64,000 nucleotides of DNA from NCBI RefSeq assembly GCF_047511655.1, contig NC_133390.1:157353583-157417582 (forward strand). The letters are read 5' to 3'. A model generated the notes under the pieces. That model was given only the letters and a program-made list of their open reading frames with translations, was not told where the DNA came from and searched no databases. The translations under genes were made by a program, and so were the position numbers. The DNA comes from Castor canadensis. Taxonomy: Eukaryota > Chordata > Mammalia > Rodentia > Castoridae. Within the stretch, counting starts at the first letter, position 1. Each line of letters opens with the position of its first letter. This document shows, piece by piece, positions 56,039 to 64,000 of this stretch.

Positions 56039-56691
56039 GTGAGTGGACCAGGGTAACACGAAGCCACTTCTTTCCACACCTCCCCACCCACCCCTGGCAC
56101 ACCTTGCAAGCTCAGTGGGTCAGTCAACAAACATCAGTCCCTAACCACCATGAAGAATGGATCAGACACAGTCCTCCCTTGAGAAGCTCCCAGAGTGGTT
56201 GATGATGACCATAGACAATGAGGCAGGAACCCTAAGAGGGCAGCCCCAGAGGAAGGCGGCCTGTGGTGGGAGTGAAGGGACAAGGCGCTGCTTCTCAGTG
56301 GAGAGGCTGAGCCAGAGACAGGAAGAAAACACATTCCAGGCAGAGGAACTAGCCTGGGCAAAGGCATGGAGGGGTGAGAGTCGCTCAGAATGGCTGCAAT
56401 TCAAACCCCATGCATGGCACAGAGAGAAAGGCCAACCGGCTGAGGTCACAGAAGGTCTTATTGATCAGCCCAAGGAGTCGAGGTTCACTCCTAAAAGCCA
56501 AGGAACCACTGGAGAGTGGCAAACCCACGTGGAGGGGAGGGATGGAGGCAGAACCATGCTCAAGGAGTCAATGGCCAGGGACTGGGCTCCAACTTCTAGG
56601 AAAGACAGGGAAGGTAGAGTAGGAACAGGCTCGGGGACAAAACTTAGCTAAGCCTAAGGCACAATTCTCATCTCTCCCGAACCCCACCCAG
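56039..56691 (+). other. BPIFB1: BPIFB1 intron 3
   Basis: 653 bases, GT to AG. No repeat of note and no gene inside. Confidence 0.85.
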
Positions 56692-56799
56692 GCTCAAGGT
56701 CACCTCCGCTAACATCCTCCAGCTGCAATTACAGCCCTTAACCGATGACCAAGGTCTGCTGATCAAGATCCCCTTGGATATGGTGGCTGGATTCAACAC
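56692..56799 (+). CDS. BPIFB1: BPIFB1 exon 4
   Basis: 108 bases after CCACCCAG, coding residues 86-122: [20 protein letters not shown], then [15 protein letters not shown]. The [16 protein letters not shown] phrase formed with the next exon is a BPIFB1 signature. Confidence 0.93.
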
Positions 56800-58272
56800 G
56801 TGAGTCCACTTGATTGGGCACAGTAGGCCTGACAGCTCCATTCACTCGTGCCCCTTCCCCCATGCAAATATCTGGAAGAAAGCATCCCCAAGTAGAGAGG
56901 ACAAGTGCAAAGGCCCTGGGGCAGGAATGTACTTGCCTTGCTCAAAGAATAGCAAAGAAAGGAAAGGTGGGGGGAGGAGGTGGAAGATGAGGCCAGCAGG
57001 CAGCCAAACCCTGACCCTTCAAGTCTTGTGGGCCAAGGTGAAGACTTGGCTTGTGCCAAGTAAGGAACCAAGGAGGGTGGGTCTGAGCAGAGGTGGAGCA
57101 TGGTGTGGCTCAATGTTTTTTGTTTTGTTTTGGTTTGGTTTTTTTCCTTTTTTTTTTATTCATATGTGCATACAATGCTTGGGTCATTTCTCCCCGCTCT
57201 CTTACCACCCACCCCACCCCCTCCTTCTCCCCCCTCTCTTACCACCCACCCTGCCCCCTCCTTCTCCCCCCACACCCTCGCTACCCGGCAGAAACTATTT
57301 TGCCCTTATCTCTAATTTTGTTGTAGAGAGAGTATAAGCAATAATAGGAAGGAACAAGGGTTTTTGCTCGTTGAGATAAGGATAGCTATTCAGGGCATTG
57401 ACTCGCATTGATTTCCTGTGCGTGGGTGTTACCTTCTAGGTTAATTCTTTTTGATCTCACCTTTTCTCTAGTACCTGTTCCCCTTTTCCTATTGGCCTCA
57501 GTTGCTTTTAAGGTATCTGCTTTAGTTTCTCTGCATTAAGGGCAACAAATGCTAGCTAGTTTTTTAGGTGTCTTACCTATCCTCACCCCTCCCTTGTGTG
57601 CTCTCGCTTTCATCATGTGCTCATAGTCCAATCCCCTTGTTGTGTTTGCCCTTGATCTAATGTCCACATATGAGGGAGAACATACGATTTTTGGTCTTTT
57701 GGATCAATGCTTTTTTTAAAGGATCCTTCTGGATGCCGTGGGTTAAACAGGCTATAGAGAAGCAAGAGTGGAAGCAGGGAAGCCATCGACCCTCCTCAGG
57801 AGGAAGTGAAGATGGTTTACACCAAGGTTAGGACAAGTAGTTAGATTCTGGATATGTTTTGGAAGTAGGTAGAGACAGCTGGCTTTCCTGGTGAATTTAA
57901 TGTGAGGACAGAGGGAAAGAGAGAGAGGGGTCAAGGTGACCCCAAGGTTTGCGCCTGCCAAAGTCCAGAAGGGTATAGCCAACAACCACGGCCATGAAAG
58001 GAGCAGGTTTGAGACCATGCAGCGTTCAGCGCTCTTATGCTAAGCTCAGTAGCTCATAGGACATCTGAGTAGCGAGTGGGGTGTAAGTTTGAAAGCTGTC
58101 GCCATAGGGGAGGGAGTTGAACTAGAGCTGGGGTACAGAAGTTGGGGGGATGAGGAGAACCTGCAAAGGAGACAGAGGGAGGAGAGGGTCCAGGAAGAAA
58201 GAAAGATGAGCCCCAGGGTGGCTTCCTGTCTGGACTTGAATGGTGCTCAGGCCCTGGTGCCCCCGCCCCCAG
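56800..58272 (+). other. BPIFB1: BPIFB1 intron 4
   Basis: Carries the minus-strand L1 tail at 57120-57703. The acceptor is CCGCCCCCAG. Confidence 0.85.
57120..57703 (-). mobile_element. 5'-truncated L1 in BPIFB1 intron 4
   Basis: The same tail family as the others (TTCATATGTGCATACAATGC, then a C-rich 3' UTR holding a tandem duplication of about 44 bp at 57195-57270). Imperfect duplications TCAATGTTTTT (about 57109) and TCAATGCTTTTT (about 57704) flank it. Antisense to the gene. Confidence 0.85.
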
Positions 58273-58422
58273 GCCACTGGTCAAGACTATCATGGAGTTC
58301 CACATGGAGACCGAGGTCCAGGCCCTCGTCTTGGTGGAGACCAGCCTGAATGGCTCCAACAACCTCATCCTTAGCAGTTGTGCCAGCAGCCGGGGCAGCC
58401 TGCACATAAGCCTGCTGAACAA
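58273..58422 (+). CDS. BPIFB1: BPIFB1 exon 5
   Basis: 150 bases, residues 122-172: PLVKTIMEFHMETEVQALVL, then LILSSCASSRGSLHISLLN. Cys158 is one half of the conserved BPI-fold disulfide. An N-G-S glycosylation site lies at residue 148. Donor GTGAGT. Confidence 0.93.
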
Positions 58423-58837
58423 GTGAGTGCTGGGATCCAAAGTTCCCTCGGACTTCCCCAGGGACTCGGGCAGGCCACCTCCCGGTGCCTCACTCACCCT
58501 CCTGGCCTGGAAGGGCAGTGGTGACACCTCCCCCCAGCAGTGAGAGGATTCCACCAGGCACAAGGCACTCAGGCCAGAGCACATTGTGTGACAAGGGTTC
58601 AAAAGCACAGCGCCTCCCTCCGCTTCTCCTTAGAAGAGATGGCCACAGGAGACACACACGCCAATGGCAGCACAGACTTCTAAAGACCACACCCTGCCCC
58701 TGCCCCTGAAGTCCCCCGGAGTCTAGCCCTGGCTCAGGGGCTACTCCCAGCCCTGCCTGGGCAGGTTCCTTCCTCCCCCTCCTGTAAAGCAGGGGAGGGG
58801 CAATCCTATCTGACCCCCTCCTGTCTCCCCACTAAAG
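58423..58837 (+). other. BPIFB1: BPIFB1 intron 5
   Basis: 415 bases. The acceptor is ACTAAAG, preceded by a pyrimidine-rich run. No repeat of note. Confidence 0.85.
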
Positions 58838-58919
58838 GGTCTCCTTCCTGGCCAACTCCTTAGCAGACAAGGTCACGAACCTCCTGGTACCAGCCCTGCC
58901 CCAAATGGTGAAAAAGAAG
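58838..58919 (+). CDS. BPIFB1: BPIFB1 exon 6
   Basis: 82 bases, residues 172-199: VSFLANSLADKVTNLLVPAL, then PQMVKKK. It ends on a whole codon before GTGAGT. Confidence 0.93.
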
Positions 58920-59474
58920 GTGAGTGGAATTGGCCTCTGGCCTGTGGAGACTGCGCCCCCGCGTGGCTAGGGTGGAACTGCACGCTTGCACTAAGCAATC
59001 AGTCTCCCTGGATGGCCAGATAATTCCTTCAGCAAAGCAAGGAGCAATGGATTGTGCCTTGACCCAGTTAGGCCACTGAGGTCAAGGTAATGCAACTGCA
59101 AAGGCCAGCCAGGGGGCCATGACAATGACACGCTGGTGAGGGGAGGGAGCCCTGGGTTGCAGTTTGCTGATGCCCTGGTGTAAATGTCCCTGGATAGGAC
59201 TGTGACAGAGGCTCATTGACACGCTATTGCGCAGTATTTCCACCAGGCGGGTAGGACCAGTGTAACCTTGAGAGCAATATGTGCTGGTAAAATAGAGCAA
59301 AGTAGGAATTAATGAGTTTCATGTTTTTAATGAATTCATTTTTAATATAGGCTTTTCATTGTAAGTTCATATAAATTATATTGTAAATTTTATTTCTAAT
59401 AATGTCTGGATTTAGCACCTACCTCAGAAATTCTTGAGTTTTGTTTTGTTTTTTAATGCATATGTATGTGTGTG

Positions 59475-59575
59475 TGTGTTGTTTTGTTTTTGCGGTACTG
59501 GGGTTTGAACTCAGGGCCCTGTGCTTACTAGGCAGGTGCTCTACCACTTGAGTCACATGCCTAGTCCTGAAATTC
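59475..59575 (-). repeat. ID-like SINE
   Basis: GGTACTGGGGTTTGAACTCA, then AGGCAGGTGCTCTACCACTT. Confidence 0.8.
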
Positions 59576-59709
59576 TTGAAAATTTAACAATTTGTCCTTA
59601 AAAACTAGACAAGCTGACTCTAGCATACCACCTGCTGTGGGTTTCAGGGGCTGTTCCCCACCAGCTCCTGTTGGATTTATTTTTCTGAGTCAGCAAACAA
59701 AGTGAGTTG

Positions 59710-59815
59710 TTTTTTGGTTTTTGGGGTTTTTTTGGCAGTGCTGGGGATCAAACCCAGGGCTTCATACATGCCAGGCAAGCACTCCACCACTGAGCTACAC
59801 CTCCAGTCCAGATGA
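59710..59815 (-). repeat. ID-like SINE
   Basis: CAGTGCTGGGGATCAAACCC, then AGCACTCCACCACTGAGCTA. Confidence 0.8.
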
Positions 59816-60274
59816 ATCTCATTTTATGCCCTTATGTGTCACAGGTAGACTTACAAAATGTTGTAAATTGGATTCATCCACACTGCCCCTCCTGGCTAAA
59901 ACACCTTGTGAAATAGCTAGTATTTTTATGTTAAGACTTTTTTGAACTGAGAAGATATAATAACTAAAATACCTTTGGGAGAAAAATACCCATAATGCTA
60001 CTTTAATCCAGTAGTTATTCATAATTTCATCTTGCCTTCTGATCTCCATCCAAGTGCATTTGTATCTTCACCTGCCTGCACGTGGTCAGCCTTTAAATCA
60101 TAGGTATGTTTCCATGTCATTGTAGAAACTGGTAATTGTTGCAGTAGCTGAATCATATCTAATAATTTACTGAACTATCCAAAAAATCTTTCTTCCTAAC
60201 AATGTGATTTTATTAAAAGCACTTTCAAACAACAGTAGCAGTATTTAAAACAATGTCTTATATAAACAATGGGA

Positions 60275-60600
60275 CTTTTTTTTTTTCCTGGCAGCACTGA
60301 AGTTTGAACTCAGGGCTTCACCCTTGCTAGTCAGGCTCTACTGCTTGAGCCACACCTCCAGCCCTTTTTGCTATGGTTGTTTTGGAAACAGAGTTTCCAT
60401 TTTTTGCCCAGGCTGGCCTGGACTGTGAGCCTCCTGTTTTATACTTCCCACCAGTAGCTGGGATAACAGGCATCTGCCACCACACCCAGCTTTTTTCCAT
60501 TGAGATGGGGGTCTCACAAACTTTTTTGCCCAGGCTGGCTTGGCTCTCAGTCTCCAAGTAGCTAGGATTGTAGGTGTGAGCCACCCGTACCCAGAAGGAC
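60275..60600 (-). repeat. ID/B1 composite SINE
   Basis: A T run, AAGTTTGAACTCAGGGCTTC, then two B1-like pieces (GTAGCTGGGATAACAGGCAT and GTAGCTAGGATTGTAGGTGT). Confidence 0.85.
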
Positions 60601-60904
60601 TTTCTAAGATCATTTTAAAACAGTGGAGATCTTGATTTTTCTACAAATTGCCTTCCATCTCTTTGTCTTCAAGAAAACTACAATGCAACATCTCCTTCCA
60701 TTTTGTGAAATTATGCATCAAGTGTACATCGTAGAATCATGTACGTGGTTTTTTACTGAGTCAGGGTAAAGGGTTTCACCTTCTGTTTCTGCACTAGAAA
60801 GCTTAAGATATTGTATTTAGTAGAAAAGGATTTATTACCTTAATAGACTAAATACTGTATGTCAGAGAGACCAAAGAAAAACCAGTGAACAAGCAGGAGC
60901 CAAG

Positions 60905-60995
60905 GGGTGGGAGGGCAGTGTAGCCCAGTGGTAGAGCTCTTGCCTAACATGCTTGAGGCCCTTGGTTCTGCCCCCGTACCTAAAAATAAAAAAAC
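60905..60995 (+). repeat. ID-like SINE
   Basis: AGTGTAGCCCAGTGGTAGAG, then GCTTGAGGCCCTTGGTTCTG and an A-rich tail. Confidence 0.75.
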
Positions 60996-61289
60996 TGAGT
61001 TAAGCAAAAATGAGATTTTAGAAAGTTAAGCAGCAATATGGGTTCAGTCAATGCAAGGTACCTTTCTCCAGTACCTTGTTGAAAGAAGGTGGGAAGAGAG
61101 AGGGAGGAGGAGAGGGGAGGGGCTGAATATAAATGAATACAAATGTGTTCTAACAAAGTAAAGGTGATGATCTGTTATTGTTAGAATTTAAGCCCCCCTA
61201 ACTGCTAGCAAAGGTGCACATCCAGGAAGGGATTTTTAAGGAAATATGAAAATAAATAATTTTATTAAGTTGAGATTTCTAACACTACA

Positions 61290-61395
61290 GTTGTTTTTTG
61301 GTTTTGTTCTGTTTTTGTGGAACTGGGGCTTGAACTCAGGACCTCACGCTTGCTAGGTAGGCACTCTACCACTAGAGCCAATCTGCCTTCCCAAC
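61290..61395 (-). repeat. ID-like SINE
   Basis: GAACTGGGGCTTGAACTCAG, then AGGCACTCTACCACTAGAGC. Confidence 0.8.
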
Positions 61396-61534
61396 GTAGG
61401 AACTTCTTAAAGTAGAGCCCAGCTGCAATTTATTCCCCAGCCTCCAGGAAAGTCATGTTTTATCTGACAGCATACTTTAATAGTTAGAAATAAATTTTCC
61501 ACTAGAAAAGATGGCAAGAACTTGGCATTATAAA

Positions 61535-61630
61535 ATGCTCTGGCTGAGCATGGTGGCTCATGCCTGTAATCCCAGCTACTTGGGAGGCCGAGATAGGAAG
61601 ATGACAGACAATCAAAGCAAGTGCTTAACC
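61535..61630 (+). repeat. B1-like SINE fragment
   Basis: GCATGGTGGCTCATGCCTGT, then CAGCTACTTGGGAGGCCGAG. Confidence 0.8.
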
Positions 61631-62293
61631 TCCTCTTTTAGCACAGCAGCAAGGCCAAGGTTTCCCAACCTGGGTATACTGACATTGAGGACTGAGTGAT
61701 GCTTTTTCATAGGCACTGTGCTAGTATTGTGGGGTGCTTAGTAGCATTTCTGGCCTCTACCCACAAGGCACAAGTAACACTCCCAAGATGTGACAAAAAT
61801 GTCACCAGATATTTCCAAATGTCTCCCAGTGGACAAAGTCACCCCTGTGAAGAATCACTGGCAATGTTAGGGAGAGAGGTGCTCAGTGGGCCAAGGGTGC
61901 GTTGGGGCTGGAAACTCACCAGGGTCACGGAGATTGTTCGGAGCCTGGCTTGTTGGGGTCTGGCTGGCGGCCATTGGTCTAGGGTCTGACATGTTCAGGG
62001 AACCCAGCAACCACCTACAGAATGAATCCGTGGATTCTCTGCTCTTGTGAGCAATTCAGGAGTGTGATAGGGACGCAGGTGGCAGGCCAGGCACACTCTG
62101 GGCACAGGGCAAGGGACAAACTATTGCAAAAGATCTCGGGTGGCCCTGGGGGCTGCCATAGACTCTGCACAGCACGACTAGCTGGACGGAGTGAACATGG
62201 ATGACCGCCTGGCTGGCCCTGGCCATAGGTGGCTGGACACAGGTGCCTGTGGGGCTGGCTCCTCAGGATGACCCTGCATCTGTGCCGTTGCAG

Positions 62294-62357
62294 CTGTGCC
62301 CCGTGATCGAGGAGGCCTTCAAGGACATGTACGCAGACTTCCTGAAGATGGCGAAGG
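62294..62357 (+). CDS. BPIFB1: BPIFB1 exon 7 (last visible)
   Basis: 64 bases, residues 200-220: LCPVIEEAFKDMYADFLKMA followed by K, plus the first base of the next codon. Cys201 pairs with Cys158 in the BPI fold. The donor is GTAGGT at 62358. Later exons lie outside the window. Confidence 0.93.
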
Positions 62358-64000
62358 GTAGGTACACCACTCCTCACCCCCCAACTTTTCTGTGGCTGTC
62401 CAATGGGTCTCCAGACCCTGCAGCTCAGGCCCAGCAGCAGGTTAACCCCTTCCTAGGACCAGCAGGAATCTTCCACAAAGAACTGTGACATGAGCACACA
62501 CAAGGCTCTGCATGAGAGGGCCAACAGGCGCCCCAGATAAATGCAAGTTCAAATCCCAGCTCTGTCGCTGCCTGGCTTCATGACCTTGAGAAAGTCACTC
62601 CACCTCCTTTTCCTCAATTTCCTTATCTGTGAAATGAAAGTTTTTACATCCTTATCTCAAAGAATCGTTAGTGAGGATTAAATGTTTACAGGAAAGTTCC
62701 AGGCATATAGTAGATATCCTGCCTGGCTAAAGGAAGTGCTTCCACATGTGGGCTGAGTAAATGGAAGGGAGGGAGGGAGGAAGTGAGGGAGGAAGAGAGG
62801 GAGGAAGGGAGGGAGGGAGGAAGGGAGGGAGGGAGGAAGGAAGGGAGGGAGGGAGGAAGGAAGGAAGGGAGGAAGGAAGGAAGGGAGGAAGTGAAGGAGG
62901 AAGGAAGGAAGGAAGGGAGGGAGGGAGGGAGGAAGGAAGGAAGGGAGGGAGGGAGGAAGGAAGGGAGGGAGGGAGGGAGGAAGGAAGGCGGGAGGGTGGA
63001 TGGATGAGGCAGCAACCACTTTGAGCTATTAGAGAAGAAGGAGCAATGGCAGAGGGGAGATGAGTACCTAGGAAGGAAGTCACTTCTCACTCCCTGACTG
63101 TGGCAGAGATAGGAGGACACAGGCTTCTGCCCCCACCTTGGAAACTGGCCACGCCTGGCATCCTCAGAGTGAGAACCGGCAGGGGAGAAGAACGTCCTAC
63201 CATCTACTGATTTAGGGTCTGAAGAGGCCCTTTCCAAGAGGGCCAGAGAGGAGTGGGGAGAGGAGAGCGGAATGAAGGACGCTGAGCCCAGCGAGCAGGG
63301 CACGGAGGCTGAGGCCTTGGGCTGGGGTTCGTGTCTTGTCACACTGATCCTCAGTGCATGAAGCTGCACTCATTGCCTGGCTTCACACATGAGGAAACTG
63401 AGACACGGAGCAGTTGAGTCACTTGTCTGAGTTCACAGAGGAAATTCGTGATGGGAGGGCTTGAACTCAGTTCCGGTTCCAAGTGGTGTGATTCAGACTC
63501 GGTCATTACTAGCAGCCTATCCTTGACATGAGGCGCGACTCACCTCATTTTAAAACAAGGAATCTGGGAAGCAAAACAGTCGTCTACTTGGGTGAGACTG
63601 TAGCAGAGAGAGAAGAAATGGAGTCAGAGGCAAGAACGTGAACCCAGTCCATCAGGCTCTGCTCCCCAGGGTCAGGGTCAGGGCTACAGACCCTAGCTCC
63701 CCTCCCTTCCCCTCCCCCCCCATCCTTTGCCTTGCTGCCAGGCAGATGAGGAGCCACCGCCACCTGGTGGCCACGTGGGGAATCCCCGGTGAACACTGGC
63801 CCTGGGTGCATACCTGGTGTTCAGACCAGACCTGCCCTTTTGGAGAGCGGGCTGCAGTCTGGTGGGAGCAGACTTATGAAGAGCTGTCCAGGCTTGGCCT
63901 GAGACGGGCTGGGTTCAAACCTTCTCACTGCAGGCTCCAGTGCAAGTCAGCTCTCTTTTCTGAGGCTTGGTTTCCCTGACTAAAATGCAGTGGCAAGGGG
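62358..64000 (+). other. BPIFB1: BPIFB1 intron 7 (runs off the window)
   Basis: Contains MIRs at about 62545-62710 (plus; CAAATCCCAGCTCTGTCGCT, ATGACCTTGAGAAAGTCACT), 63380-63485 (minus) and 63905-63980 (plus), and the purine tract at 62763-62998. No further exon is recognised. Confidence 0.75.
62763..62998 (+). repeat. GGGA/GGAA purine tract
   Basis: About 236 bases of GGAGGGAGGAAGGAA-type units on the plus strand, nearly free of pyrimidines. Open frames over it on both strands are compositional and not genes. Confidence 0.96.

Larger units (their letters stand above)
58920..62293 (+). other. BPIFB1: BPIFB1 intron 6
   Basis: About 3.4 kb, rich in SINEs (listed separately). The acceptor is GTTGCAG. 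No other exon is recognised inside. Confidence 0.85.

Noticed and set aside
62686-63369. Long Ser/Pro/Leu-rich frames on the minus strand
   Set aside because: Translations of the purine tract; no start context or domain.

Overview
The window is mammalian nuclear DNA, most likely from a rodent. Its short interspersed repeats are B1-like heads joined to tRNA/ID-like tails, its L1 copies are 5'-truncated, and old MIR and MaLR-like fragments are scattered through it. The SINE and L1 types look to me like those of beaver or a close relative (Castorimorpha), but that species guess is weak. Two host-derived genes are recognisable: a processed RPLP0 pseudogene (10660-11745, minus strand) and the 5' part of BPIFB1, a secreted BPI-fold airway protein, on the plus strand (promoter near 50643, exons from about 50670 to 62357, continuing past the right edge).

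The left half (1 to about 32 kb) is a block of nested endogenous retroviruses. Its centrepiece is a complete gammaretrovirus-type provirus at 791-9353, plus strand. It has two 427-bp LTRs that I read as identical and a 4-bp target duplication (ACTT). Between them lie a primer binding site resembling tRNA-Thr, a polypurine tract, and uninterrupted gag, pol and env. Gag and Pol share one frame and are separated by a single UGA stop. The frame upstream of gag is also open and encodes a hydrophobic segment, which looks like a glyco-Gag leader starting at a CUG. Everything seen points to very recent integration.

Other retroviral material is old and broken. Two class I elements lie on the minus strand. 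ERV-1 (about 14549-19830) has gag and part of pol. ERV-2 (about 22334-29800) has gag, pol fragments and the transmembrane part of env, with integrase and surface subunit lost. Each carries an L1 insertion with a clear target duplication, and ERV-2 also carries a solo LTR with a 4-bp duplication. There is also a 3' LTR with polypurine tract at 20200, an ERV-L (class III) pol relic at 30235-31430, and MaLR-like LTR relics.

The right half (about 32-64 kb) is ordinary intergenic and intronic DNA with SINEs, MIRs, L1 tails and simple repeats: (GAAA)n, (CA)n, (CT)n and a GGAA/GGGA purine tract. BPIFB1 is the only functional host gene I can support. The provirus lies about 41 kb upstream of its inferred promoter in the same orientation.
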